DNA of 64,000 nt from Serratia symbiotica (GCF_000821185.2 NZ_CP050855.1:2852001-2916000), one strand, 5' to 3'. Counted from the first letter of the stretch, positions 15,011 to 23,634 are shown. Numbers and translations: made by a program. Notes: a model not told the origin generated them from the letters alone.

Positions 15011-15607
15011 GGACTTGATTGGTTATTGTATAGAAACAGTACGCGTATCGAGTTAAAGAATGGTGAGACTATTTTTATTCGGCAATGAAGCCATATTAAT
15101 TTAATTATCACCCTAGTCATATCTATACTTAAACCCATTCTGACAGCCACGCTAGAAATAAATTATTATTTATATGGATTTTTTCATTAAATATAATACT
15201 TGGCTCTGATAATGGATTATTACATGAGGCGTTTTGAATCCCATAGCACCCTATTATAGGATAATGTATTGATATGATTTTACTCACTATTTACTCTTTT
15301 ATTAGGGAAGATTGAGTGAGACATAAAGCAAAAAAAGAAAGACGTAGATAATAGTTTGTAGGATACAATTATTCCTGCTTGCTAAAACAGCTGATGGCAT
15401 AGGGATAAAAGCTTTCAGTACTCAGCTATACGGTCGATACCAGAAGCCTCCGTTAATGTAGGCACAACTCAATCAACGAAATCCACGAATGGAGGGCGCG
15501 CGAACTGTATAACCAAGTCTATCAGCGCGAAAAATATTCGCACCATGGAGGTAAAAATCTATAACAACTCAATGGTGATAAAGCAAAGTGGCGGAGGCTA
15601 GCGATAA
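15011..15607. other. AT-rich stretch without recognisable genes
   Basis: About 600 bases with many stops in all frames. Nothing I can identify; a 60-codon frame on the minus strand (14968-15150) has no recognisable features. Confidence 0.5.
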
Positions 15608-15940
15608 TTAATACGTCGCAGAGTCGGTGCTATGGGGTGTCACCAGGTTTGGTTCTTCACCGTGCAGGATGCGCGCTTTCGGCGAGTCTGCGGTGCCATC
15701 GTTGCCGGAATTCAGGTAGTCATAAGGCAACAAAATGGTATCCACCAGTGCTGAGAACGGCAGATCAAGCGCCACCAGTGGCATCATCACCCAACTGGTG
15801 TTGTCACTCTTCAGCATATCCACGCAGGCTCGCGTGCCAGGATAATAACCCTGATTCGAGCCAGTATGGCTCATCACACTGGAGCAACCGCTGGTTGCTA
15901 ACAGCATGCAACTGGCCACTATCAATTTTATCGTTGCCAT
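15608..15940 (-). CDS. yidQ: YidQ-family outer-membrane lipoprotein (DUF1375)
   Basis: A 110-residue lipoprotein of unknown role. The N-terminal signal ends in a lipobox with Cys19 (LLATSGCSS). The mature part has the family marks SSVMSHTGSNQGYYPGTRA and a C-terminal ALDLPFSALVDTILLPYDYL segment, as in E. coli YidQ and its paralogue YceK. AGGATGG stands 6 bases before the ATG. In E. coli yidQ is divergent from ibpA-ibpB. Here an IS5-family remnant and the end of ibpB occupy that side, so the neighbourhood is conserved but damaged. Confidence 0.85.
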   Translation of the reverse strand: MATIKLIVASCMLLATSGCSSVMSHTGSNQGYYPGTRACVDMLKSDNTSWVMMPLVALDLPFSALVDTILLPYDYLNSGNDGTADSPKARILHGEEPNLVTPHSTDSATY

Positions 15941-16289
15941 GAATCCATCCTACAGGGTTGCTGTTCCCCAGAAATATGCTGATTTACAACATCTGTTGAC
16001 GTTTTAGAAGGAACAAAGCCCCACTTTGTGTCGGTTCTCTCACTTTATTGTAAGTGATAAAAAAATATTCGCAGTACCGATTGTCAATTTTGCCGCTCAC
16101 TATCATGAAATGATGAGGCTCATCTCCATTTTCACCACAAGACAAGATTAAGCATTCGCCGCAAGGGAGTTCCGACTCATTGGCTTGTCCAGAATAGTAG
16201 CAGGCTTATTATCGAGACCTCGCTAAAGTGCCTTAGGAGGCTGCCTTATGCGCAACTTTATCTTTCCCTATTATACCGTTCCGCCACTA
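15941..16289. other. Spacer upstream of yidQ, no gene seen
   Basis: This should hold the yidQ promoter and, in an undamaged genome, the ibpA promoter and thermosensor leader on the other strand. I see neither. A weak plus-strand hairpin (TCACTT..AAGTGA followed by A7) lies near 16037-16060. Confidence 0.4.
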
Positions 16290-16970
16290 GGCTATGTCCC
16301 TTAAATGTATAGCTTTTGGTAAAAGAACCGGATACAGCCCAGTTTCACCATCGTCAGATAATTCCGTACCGTTTTTTCGTAACGTGTGGCAATACGACGA
16401 TATTCCTTTAATCGACCAAAACACCGCTCCACTATATTGCGGTGGCGATAAGCATTATGAACGAGTTTTTAACGTCCATCTGAAACCATTTTTCGTTCGA
16501 TTTTCGGGGGGATAACCGTTTTACCTCTCTGCGTTTCAGCCCGTTACGCTGTGTATGCCCGGAGTAAACTTTATCAGCCAGTACCGCACGTCCACGATAT
16601 TTCATGCTGCCGTCTTCACGCTGCACGCCAATGCCGTCCAGAAGGCGTAACGCGAACTGACTTTCGTGGGCCTGTCCGGGACTCAGCACGATAGTTAACG
16701 GGATACCGCTTCCATCTGTTGCCATATGGATTTTGGTGCCATAACCATCGCGTGAGCGACCATCCAGAGCGCTGGCAGAGCAGTCAACAAGACCATGAGC
16801 ATCAAGGTATAAAAGTAACCAGTTAAAAATAAATTTAATCACTCCCGACTTCGACCACCGATTAAAACGGTTGTAAAGGGTTTTCCGTGGGCCATATCGC
16901 TCAGGTAAATCACGCCATGGTGTTCCTGAACACCGTGTCTAAAACATTCCGTTAATGATTTTACGCTATT
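16290..16970 (-). pseudogene. Degenerate IS5-family (IS427-type) transposase
   Basis: On the minus strand, PWRDLPERYGPRKTLYNRFNRW (about 16925-16855) leads into the open frame 16842-16432. That frame holds VDCSASALDGRSRDGYGTKIH, LSPGQAHESQ and RAVLADKVYSG, the DDE transposase core. A frameshift near 16455 separates it from HRNIVERCFGRLKEYRRIATRYEK and the C-terminus. Both ends are damaged. One terminal repeat (GGGACATAGCC on the minus strand) is visible at 16290-16300. It replaces ibpA and most of ibpB. Confidence 0.8.
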
Positions 16971-17008
16971 GTGCCCATGGTCACCCAGGCTGTAGAGATG
17001 TCTCCGAC

Positions 17009-17117
17009 GTTAAATTTGAAGACGGCTTGTTGCACATCAATCTGCTACACCGAACCGGAAGCGCTGCTGCCGCAGCGCATCAACAGCACACCGAATAATC
17101 GACAAAAAGAGCGGTAA
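17009..17117 (+). pseudogene. ibpB: 3' remnant of small heat-shock protein gene ibpB
   Basis: Translation gives KFEDGLLHINLLH, then after a one-base shift EPEALLPQRIN and NNRQKER before TAA at 17115. This matches the C-terminal strand of the alpha-crystallin domain and tail of IbpB (GLLHIDL..EPE..PQRI). The first ~110 codons are gone and the IS5-family remnant lies immediately upstream. Orientation opposite to yidQ agrees with the E. coli yidQ/ibpA-ibpB arrangement. IbpA/IbpB hold aggregating proteins during heat stress; no copy of ibpA is seen. Confidence 0.6.
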
Positions 17118-17141
17118 TAGTTAGCTCATAAACGTGGTTCT

Positions 17142-18413
17142 TTACAGCGCTGGCACTCCGAACCCGGCTTCCTTATGAGCGCGCTCGATCTCTTCCGCCA
17201 AAATCGCCACGCCACGTTCAATCTTCTCTGCCTCCGGCACATAATTCATACGCATGCATTGATGGGTGTGCGACCACTCATGCTCCAGCCCAGGGAAAAA
17301 GTAATGCCCTGGCACCATCAGCACGCCGCGCTTCTTTAGGCGCTGATATAGCACTTCAGTGGTAATCGGTAGATCCTTGAACCACAGCCAGAGGAAAATC
17401 GCCCCTTCCGGCTTGTGGATCAGGCACCGTTCTGGCGATAGGTAGCGGCGGATTGTTTCGATAGTGTGCTCCAAGCGTTGTTTATAGAACGGGCGGATCA
17501 CCGTTTTCGACAGACGCAACAGATCGCCACGTTCGATCATTTCGATTGCCATCGCTGGCCCCATACTGCCAGGGGACAGGCTGATGATACCGTTCATATT
17601 GGTCAGCGCGCTGATCACTTTCTCGTCGGCGATCACGATGCCGCAGCGCAAGCCTGGCAGACCAAGTTTCGACAGGCTCATGCACAGAATGATATTCGAG
17701 TTCCACAGTGGTGTGGCCTCGCTGAAGATGATGCTGGGGAAGGGTACGCCATAGGCGTTGTCGATCACCAGCGGAATATTGCGCTGCTGCGCCAGTAAAT
17801 CCAGCTTCATCAGTTCTTCATCGGTAATCACGTTACCGGTCGGGTTGGTCGGGCGCGAAACGCAGATCATGCCGATATCGTCGCCGATACTCAGGTGTTC
17901 GAAATCAACGTGATATTTGAACTGGCCTTCCGGCAGCAGTTCGATATTAGGTTTGGCTGAGACGAATAATTCTTCTTCCAGCCCAACATCGGCATAACCG
18001 ATGTATTCCGGTGTCAGTGGGAACAACACGCGTCGGCATGAACCGTTGGCGTAGCGGCCAGCGAACAGATTGAACAAGTAGAAAAACGCGCTTTGACTAC
18101 CATTTGTTAGCACAATATTCTGTGGAGAGATCTGCCAGCCGAGTTCATCGCACAGCAGATTGGCAAGCGCTTTCAGCAGCGCGTCCTTGCCTTGCGGGCC
18201 ATCGTAGTTACACAGTACTTCGCTCAGTTTGCCCTGATCGAGCATATCCTGACATAATTGTTTAAAGTAGCTTTCCATCTCTGGGATCTGCGCAGGATTG
18301 CCGCCGCCAAGCATGATAGCACCGGGGGTACGCAAGCCTTCGTTTAGATCATTCATCAAGCGTGTGATACCCGTATAACGGGTAAATTTGTCGCCGAAAA
18401 GTGAAAAAGTCAT
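17142..18413 (-). CDS. avtA: Valine-pyruvate aminotransferase AvtA
   Basis: AvtA makes valine from 2-ketoisovalerate using alanine as amino donor, and is a PLP-dependent fold-type I aminotransferase. With the start at 18413 the protein begins MTFSLFGDKFTRYTGI, as in E. coli, and has 423 residues. The frame is open 28 codons further but that part has no homology. Visible marks are GGGNPAQIPEM, YDGPQGK, NGSQSAFFYLFNLF, the SRPTNPTGNV loop, the VIDNAYG aspartate that contacts PLP, and MSLSKLGLPGLRCG with the Schiff-base lysine. It is intact between the ibpB remnant and the decayed sugar locus. Confidence 0.94.
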   Translation of the reverse strand: MTFSLFGDKFTRYTGITRLMNDLNEGLRTPGAIMLGGGNPAQIPEMESYFKQLCQDMLDQGKLSEVLCNYDGPQGKDALLKALANLLCDELGWQISPQNIVLTNGSQSAFFYLFNLFAGRYANGSCRRVLFPLTPEYIGYADVGLEEELFVSAKPNIELLPEGQFKYHVDFEHLSIGDDIGMICVSRPTNPTGNVITDEELMKLDLLAQQRNIPLVIDNAYGVPFPSIIFSEATPLWNSNIILCMSLSKLGLPGLRCGIVIADEKVISALTNMNGIISLSPGSMGPAMAIEMIERGDLLRLSKTVIRPFYKQRLEHTIETIRRYLSPERCLIHKPEGAIFLWLWFKDLPITTEVLYQRLKKRGVLMVPGHYFFPGLEHEWSHTHQCMRMNYVPEAEKIERGVAILAEEIERAHKEAGFGVPAL

Positions 18414-18619
18414 AAATAGAAATAGTGTTTTTAGTAGGGATTTATCCATCATACCGCCAGATAAATTCCGGCGCAATACAGCTAATAAATCAAACACTTT
18501 GCATAAATTACGATAAATATGTCCTCATAGCATATGATATTACGTTGCTTGCTGTAGTGGTCGATCGCCGAATGGTTGGACACGCGGAGCAAGCAGAATA
18601 TCATAGCCAGCTATCTACA
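18414..18619. other. Spacer upstream of avtA
   Basis: The avtA promoter must lie here. I could not place boxes with confidence. Confidence 0.4.
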
Positions 18620-19163
18620 GATAAGCGGCCATGCTGAGTTACTTTTGCAATAAGTTTTCTCTCACCGTGCCTGTCAGCGCAGCGGTCAGGTTATCTAACG
18701 CACATTCTGCCATGCTTAGCGCATTTCAGGGGTGGAAGAACCCGCCACTACGTTTGGAAGCCGCAGCAGCGTGGAAGATATCAGCAACAGCTCTTTCTCG
18801 ACGACAGCCAACCCGGCTGACATGAAGCGTACTGTTTTGCAAAGCTCTAATCAGCGCTTACTCATCAACTACCGCGCCACAGTCCAGATCACAATGAGGG
18901 ACGCTAAAACATTGTTCGGCTTGTACATGGGGTCGACGCGCGTTTTACAGCACTGGCATGTCAGAACCAACATGTACAGGTTATGCCAGCGCCAGGCCGA
19001 TGACTACGTTCAGCTCAGCACCAGCGATACACCTGGTGAAGATTTCCACTTCTGCGAGATCACCGGTTTTAACCGCCACGAACATTGCCCCCGCCTCACC
19101 CAGCGTGATCACATCCAACGACGCGTACACACCATTGATAGCGTTGTCATCATGATCTACTCG
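18620..19163 (-). pseudogene. Broken PfkB-family sugar kinase
   Basis: On the minus strand from about 19110, LDVITLGEAGAMFVA.. and then VEIFTRCIAGAELNVVIGLALA are followed by a stop. This is the N-terminal substrate-binding part of a PfkB/ribokinase-family kinase (DVITLGE..MFVA and GAELNVAIGLARLG are typical of 2-keto-3-deoxygluconate-type kinases). Later pieces such as ADIFHAA suggest the C-terminal GAGD region. Stops occur in all frames and about half the gene is missing. It follows the isomerase-like gene directly, so the two once formed an operon. Confidence 0.6.
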
Positions 19164-19906
19164 GCACGCAGAAGGTTAACATAGTGTCGGGTCACCTCTT
19201 CCAGGTCGTCGCCTTGCAATGGGAATTCGAGACCACGTGGTGCCTCCTGCGGCAGGCGAGCCAGCAGATCACGCCAATGGCCCCCCTTGGCCAGCGCAAT
19301 GGCACGCCAGCCACTATGGCCAAGGGTGGCAGCTTTGACATGCACATAGCTAACGTGGCGCGCCAGGTGTTCAGCGGCGGCTAACGCATCTTGCCCCACC
19401 CACTGCCAGTTGGCCATATCGAAGGTCATGCGAACTGGCAGGCAGTTATTTTCCGCTTCATGGAAAAAGGCGCTCAGCAGCGACAAGCTACCGCAGTCCG
19501 GCGTCTGGTCATTTTCCACCACCAGTTTAACCGGGTGTTGCTCCAGCGTTACCTTCAGTTCGGTAAAATCAAAACCTGGCTGATAGTGTCCGAGAGACAG
19601 CTTCAACTGGCGTGCGTTCAGTGTCTGGGTCTCAGCCAGCAACGCCGGCAGGTTAGGGTTCACCCCATGCTGCTCGGTAAACAATGCTTCTGGAGCGGAA
19701 TAGACGGCAAATAGCTGCTGGCGTTCAATTTCCTGCGCCAGTTCTGGCAAAGACGCCAATTCATGTTCGGAAAACAATTCGCGGCGAATTTCCACGCCAT
19801 CGGCTCCCGCAGCAGAGATAATGGGCAATATAGCTGCCTGACCACCAAGCTGACGGACAGTATCGGTACCGTACGCACCAGTTATCACGATAATTTCTTT
19901 TTTCAT
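19157..19906 (-). CDS. Sugar phosphate isomerase/epimerase (xylose-isomerase-like TIM barrel)
   Basis: A 249-residue protein of the AP-endonuclease-2/xylose-isomerase-like TIM-barrel family, which isomerises or epimerises sugars with a bound metal. The start at 19906 is preceded by AGGAG at a good distance; the frame is open ten codons further. Candidate metal ligands are E in ADGVEIRRELF, E in KLVVENDQTPD, D in MTFDMANW, H in SYVHVKAA and E in RGLEFPLQGDD. The substrate is not evident. Its partner kinase is broken and the presumed LacI-type regulator upstream is ruined, so it is probably an orphan. Confidence 0.75.
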   Translation of the reverse strand: MKKEIIVITGAYGTDTVRQLGGQAAILPIISAAGADGVEIRRELFSEHELASLPELAQEIERQQLFAVYSAPEALFTEQHGVNPNLPALLAETQTLNARQLKLSLGHYQPGFDFTELKVTLEQHPVKLVVENDQTPDCGSLSLLSAFFHEAENNCLPVRMTFDMANWQWVGQDALAAAEHLARHVSYVHVKAATLGHSGWRAIALAKGGHWRDLLARLPQEAPRGLEFPLQGDDLEEVTRHYVNLLRAE

Positions 19907-20079
19907 TTTTCGCTCCTGAGGTTGTATTGCCCCCACCGAAAATGTGGCATTAATGTAACATAAAGTCGTTTTTATTTAATTAAAAGTGACATAAAAATAT
20001 GATCTAAATCACTAAGCTGCGCAAAAATAGTCGTAATAAATGGGGAAAGAAAGAGTTTGCACGCAAGCTACAGGCCACA

Positions 20080-20310
20080 CTAACGTCGGGAATTTAACGG
20101 GTAGTAGATCCGCAGATCCAGCTTTTTCTGCTCGTTGAGTGCTATTTCCATTCGTTCGGCCAACAGGCCAGGATAAGTCGTGTTGCTCCCAGTTGACTTT
20201 ATTGTTGATATTACACTAACAGGGTGAAGCCGTACGGTTTGCAAGCGGCTTAGACACCGCGTATCACGTCTACCGAGTAGCGTATCGGTGAGGATCACAC
20301 CAATCAACCG
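20080..20310 (-). pseudogene. Remnant of a LacI-family regulator
   Basis: On the minus strand the tracts MIGVILTDTLLG, SVDVIRGV.AACKPYGFTLLV and CNINNKVNWEQHD can be read in alternating frames. They resemble the start of the sugar-binding domain of LacI/GalR regulators (GVILPDL..FFSELLRGVEEAAREHGYTLLLCNT). No helix-turn-helix region is visible. It lies upstream of the isomerase gene and on the same strand. The identification rests on short motifs. Confidence 0.4.
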
Positions 20311-20377
20311 TGTTCAGCTTTGTCGCTGTATTGCCGCCTTCCTGCAACGTGAATTATTTAGGATATCGGTCAGATAC

Positions 20378-20391
20378 TGTACTTTAGTACA
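20378..20391. promoter_or_regulatory. Candidate operator palindrome (lux-box-like)
   Basis: TGTAC and GTACA flank TTTA, giving a near-perfect dyad in the context ACTGTACTTTAGTACAAC. EsaR/LuxR-type boxes are 18-20 base dyads with CTGTAC..GTACAG-like arms. It lies 540 bases before the luxR start, so a link to the regulator is only an inference. Confidence 0.3.
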
Positions 20392-20460
20392 ACTATTATT
20401 CGTAAATAAATACCCCTACTATTTATTAATAATAAGACATTTCAAATCTAGGCATAAAAG

Positions 20461-20516
20461 CTGATCCCATTAAGGATCAGATAGCCATTTGGCTAACACC
20501 AGGGAACCCTTTTTTA
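20461..20516 (+). terminator. Hairpin cluster ending in a T-run
   Basis: CTGATCC/GGATCAG (six-base loop), AGCC/GGCT and GGG/CCC followed by TTTTTT come one after another. This could be the terminator of an unannotated plus-strand transcript or the 3' end of a small RNA. No gene is seen directly upstream on this strand. Confidence 0.35.
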
Positions 20517-20535
20517 TTCTCATATAATAAAATAT

Positions 20536-20613
20536 TCACTGTTGATTTCTTTCTCCTGCGGCCGCAAGGTCGCAGGTGTTCAATCCATCGATCCGCTTGC
20601 TTACGCCACTCAT
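20536..20613 (-). CDS. Possible 25-residue peptide with a strong ribosome site
   Basis: ATG at 20613 is preceded by AGAAGGAGAG at a good distance. The frame reads MSGVSKRIDGLNTCDLAAAG.. and stops at 20536. The hairpins at 20461-20516 follow it. It could be a leader peptide or the intact 5' end of a gene whose remainder has been deleted. I do not recognise the sequence. Confidence 0.3.
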   Translation of the reverse strand: MSGVSKRIDGLNTCDLAAAGERNQQ

Positions 20614-20929
20614 TTTATTTCTCTCCTTCTGTTGTAGCACAACTACACACACGATAAATTGTTAAAAAAATGATATTGATATGCTTTATTAATGTATTAC
20701 AAAAAAACAGTGCTTAAGTTTTTGGTATTACTAATAACCCACTAATAAATAAAAATAATTTATTATGCATCTGGTAATCACCTTATTATAACAATCTGTT
20801 GGCATTATAAAATACCAGTAAATACATAAAGTTAACTAGATTTTTAATAAGGTTATACTCATGTTATAAATTGGTGCTATACTTCGCTTGTTGATTTATT
20901 GGAATAATGATTCTCAAGGAGACTGATCC

Positions 20930-21676
20930 GTGTCTAATTCATTTTTTAGTGATGAAATAATTAATACCTCGATAAAAAATAAGTTGGAAAAGGAGCTAAG
21001 TGAATACAGCAACATTAAATATGCTTATGCGATAATGAATAAGAATAATCCCACTAATTTTTCTATAATATCAAACAGAACCGAATGGTTTGAGTTTTAT
21101 ATAAAGAATAACTATCAATTTATCGATCCTGTGCTGATTACTGCCTCACACAGAATCACCCCGTTCACATGGGATAAGGATCTCACGATCAGTTCGGGGA
21201 TTAAGTTGCCAAAAGTTTTTGTTATGGCTAAGAATTACAATATCCTAAATGGATACACATTTGTGTTACACGATAACAACCACAATCTTGTGGTGCTATC
21301 CATCATGTTGGATAAATGTTGTGACGATAATATAGGAGAACAGATCGAAAATAATAAAGACAAAATTCAGATGCTGTTGCTCACTACGCACGAAGAACTC
21401 ACTGCTAATTATCAGCGTGTGAATACTCCCACAGATTTTGAAAAAATGAACCAACGGGAGATATTTTCTAAGCGCGAGAACGAGATTATTTACTGGGCAA
21501 GCATGGGAAAATCCTATCAAGAAATCGCGCTTATCCTGGGGATAAAGCTTACTACAGTAAAATATCATATTGGCAACGTGGTTAAAAAACTGGGCGTTAC
21601 CAACGCTAAGCATGCCATCAGACTAAGTATTGAGTTACAGCTGATCCGGCCGCTTCTCACTGATGGGGAAGGATAA
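20930..21676 (+). CDS. LuxR-family quorum-sensing regulator (SmaR/EsaR-like)
   Basis: A 248-residue AHL-responsive regulator. The N-terminal part (about 15-160) is an autoinducer-binding domain with conserved tryptophan and aspartate positions (W53, Y57, D67 in TEWFEFYIKNNYQFIDPV; FTWD). The C-terminal part (about 178-240) is a GerE/LuxR helix-turn-helix: FSKRENEIIYWASMGKSYQEIA and TVKYHIGNVVKKLGV. The start is a GTG at 20930 with AAGGAG 8 bases upstream. The gene is convergent with the AHL synthase gene and their 3' ends overlap by 42 bases. In EsaR/SmaR systems with this layout the regulator usually binds DNA without AHL and represses or activates until AHL releases it. That mode is inferred from family and layout. 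Confidence 0.9.
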   Translation: MSNSFFSDEIINTSIKNKLEKELSEYSNIKYAYAIMNKNNPTNFSIISNRTEWFEFYIKNNYQFIDPVLITASHRITPFTWDKDLTISSGIKLPKVFVMAKNYNILNGYTFVLHDNNHNLVVLSIMLDKCCDDNIGEQIENNKDKIQMLLLTTHEELTANYQRVNTPTDFEKMNQREIFSKRENEIIYWASMGKSYQEIALILGIKLTTVKYHIGNVVKKLGVTNAKHAIRLSIELQLIRPLLTDGEG

Positions 21677-22297
21677 TGGCCAGGAGTCCAGAGGATTGCC
21701 CGATAGGAAAGCTTGATGGGTGATGCGCTCGATCATTCGGTGTTGGTTGTCGTCATCTAATGGCATATAAACCAGATAAATATTTTTATTTTTCTCAGAA
21801 CAGCCACGTTCCACTACCGATATATCCCAACCTGAGCGTTGAAAAATAATCCGCATAGCATGGCTAATGATCGCGTAAATCCCTTGATATCCAAAGTTTC
21901 TGGCGAAATTAATCATGGATAAAAAAAGTATTGAGCTGATCGGCTGTTGACCGAGATCTAGCGTTCGTACTCGTTCTTTATCAATAAATAGTCTGCTCGC
22001 TTCAACATAGTTCCCTGCTGGCAGAGTGATTTTATTATTAAAGTAAGCGTTAAATTCCCCACAAGAAATCATATTAGGATACTTAGTTTCAATAAATCGC
22101 AGGCTGCAAATAACATGATCTTGATAAACACCAAAAATATAGGTGGTATGATGACTATCGTACTCATCAAACTCCATGCTATTTTCACAATTCACTATCC
22201 AGTCGAGACGATCTTTAAACGTTTTTTTTCTCAAAGAGAATAACTCTTTTGATCTATTATTGGAAAGTAGATTATAGCCTACATCATAGAACTTCAT
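21635..22297 (-). CDS. Acyl-homoserine-lactone synthase (LuxI family)
   Basis: LuxI-type enzymes join S-adenosylmethionine and an acyl-ACP to make N-acyl homoserine lactones. The protein has 220 residues from the ATG at 22297 (MKFYDVGYNLL); an ATG immediately before it is equally usable. The conserved catalytic residues are present: R23, F27 and W33 in SLRKKTFKDRLDW, the D/E cluster in EFDEYD, R in CSLRF, and E and R in EASRLFIDK. RSGW and WPLSFPI follow near the C-terminus. The base composition is AT-rich compared with the neighbouring housekeeping genes. The 3' end overlaps luxR. Confidence 0.92.
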   Translation of the reverse strand: MKFYDVGYNLLSNNRSKELFSLRKKTFKDRLDWIVNCENSMEFDEYDSHHTTYIFGVYQDHVICSLRFIETKYPNMISCGEFNAYFNNKITLPAGNYVEASRLFIDKERVRTLDLGQQPISSILFLSMINFARNFGYQGIYAIISHAMRIIFQRSGWDISVVERGCSEKNKNIYLVYMPLDDDNQHRMIERITHQAFLSGNPLDSWPLSFPISEKRPDQL

Positions 22298-22364
22298 CAT
22301 TCTAACTATTTCCCCCAATCAAGTTGATCGTTTAATTTTTTTATATAGCTATGGCTAATTACCC

Positions 22365-22383
22365 TACCATAGTCACTATGGCA
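22365..22383. promoter_or_regulatory. Candidate operator upstream of the luxI homologue
   Basis: CCATAGT and ACTATGG form a perfect 7+7 dyad around one base (22367-22381), and an outer T/A pair extends it. It sits about 70 bases before the luxI start, roughly where a -35 region would be, followed on the minus strand by an AT-rich TATATAA tract. Position and symmetry suggest a regulator site; that the neighbouring LuxR protein binds it is inference. Confidence 0.4.
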
Positions 22384-22710
22384 AGTAAATTGGAGCCATC
22401 AATAACACTGAGCTATATTTTTATTTTCTTTTCATTTCATTTACTTCTTTGTGTGTTTTTTAACGATAAGACAAAAACCAGCGAGATGATCGCACCGGTT
22501 AGCAAATTGACCTGCTGAAGCTAACTTGTTTAAAGAATCATCGGCGGCAAACCACAAGCTGCGGGCGCTATAGCCTCATTTGGGTGCATAATAATTCTAT
22601 GCAGCTTAACCGATTCACACATGTCGCTGGATTCGGGCTGTATATCCTACGGTCAACAGGTATACTGGCGCATTCCATCTAAATCCACTTGTATCGCGTG
22701 CGAATTCAAC
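22384..22710. other. Divergent spacer between luxI and glyQ
   Basis: It should hold the luxI and glyQ promoters. For glyQ I see only loose candidates (TTGACC near 22509). An in-frame extension of glyQ upstream to 22621 shows no homology. Confidence 0.4.
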
Positions 22711-23634
22711 ATGCAAAAGTTTGATACCATGACCTTTCAGGGTCTGATCCTGACACTACAGGACTACTGGGCGCGCCAAGGTTGCACCCTTGTTCAACCA
22801 TTGGACATAGAAGTCGGCGCAGGAACCTCACACCCGATGACCTGCCTACGTGCACTCGGCCCAGAGCCCATGGCCACCGCTTACGTGCAGCCTTCTCGTC
22901 GCCCGACCGACGGTCGCTACGGTGAAAATCCGAACCGCCTTCAGCACTACTATCAATTCCAGGTGGTGATTAAGCCCTCTCCGGACAACATTCAGGAGCT
23001 GTACCTCGGCTCGCTGAAGGAACTGGGGCTAGACCCGACTATTCACGATATTCGCTTCGTGGAAGACAACTGGGAAAACCCAACCCTCGGCGCTTGGGGT
23101 CTAGGATGGGAGGTTTGGCTGAACGGCATGGAAGTGACGCAGTTCACCTATTTCCAACAGGTCGGTGGCCTGGAGTGCAAACCCGTTACTGGTGAGATCA
23201 CCTACGGCCTGGAACGCCTAGCGATGTACATCCAGGGCGTGGACAGCGTTTACGATCTGGTGTGGAGCCACGGTTCGCAGGGCATCATCACCTACGGCGA
23301 CGTATTCCATCAGAATGAAGTGGAACAATCCACCTACAACTTCACCTACGCCGATGTAGATTTCCTGTTCTCCTGCTTCGAGCAGTACGAGAAAGAAGCC
23401 CAATCGCTGCTGGCGCTAGAAAAACCGTTACCGCTGCCCGCTTACGAACGTATTCTAAAGGCTGGCCATACCTTTAACCTGCTGGATGCCCGCAAGGCTA
23501 TCTCGGTGACCGAACGCCAGCGCTATATTCTACGCATCCGCACACTGACTAAAGCCGTTGCCGAAGCCTACTACGCTTCCCGTGAAGCGCTGGGCTTCCC
23601 AATGTGCAAAACGAGAACTCAGAGGCAGCCATGA
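22711..23634 (+). CDS. glyQ: Glycyl-tRNA synthetase alpha subunit GlyQ
   Basis: GlyQ is the catalytic subunit of the alpha2-beta2 glycyl-tRNA synthetase and activates glycine with ATP as a class II enzyme. With the start at 22711 the protein begins [20 protein letters not shown] and has 307 residues (E. coli 303). Near-identical stretches include [42 protein letters not shown] (motif 2 region), [21 protein letters not shown] and [10 protein letters not shown]. The C-terminal [10 protein letters not shown] differs from E. coli. The stop overlaps the glyS start (ATGA), so translation is probably coupled. Confidence 0.97.
   Translation: MQKFDTMTFQGLILTLQDYWARQGCTLVQPLDIEVGAGTSHPMTCLRALGPEPMATAYVQPSRRPTDGRYGENPNRLQHYYQFQVVIKPSPDNIQELYLGSLKELGLDPTIHDIRFVEDNWENPTLGAWGLGWEVWLNGMEVTQFTYFQQVGGLECKPVTGEITYGLERLAMYIQGVDSVYDLVWSHGSQGIITYGDVFHQNEVEQSTYNFTYADVDFLFSCFEQYEKEAQSLLALEKPLPLPAYERILKAGHTFNLLDARKAISVTERQRYILRIRTLTKAVAEAYYASREALGFPMCKTRTQRQP

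Larger units (their letters stand above)
20311..20929. other. AT-rich region upstream of the luxR homologue
   Basis: It holds a palindrome TGTACTTTAGTACA at 20378-20391 and a stacked set of hairpins ending GGGAACCCTTTTTT at 20461-20516. A 25-codon frame with a strong ribosome site (20536-20613, minus) and the promoter region of luxR are also here. A TATACT box at about 20878-20883 is a candidate -10 for luxR; no matching -35 is clear. Confidence 0.5.

Noticed and set aside
18732..19184. 150-codon plus-strand frame between avtA and the isomerase
   Set aside because: The minus strand gives PfkB-kinase motifs here, so this frame is a shadow over a pseudogene.
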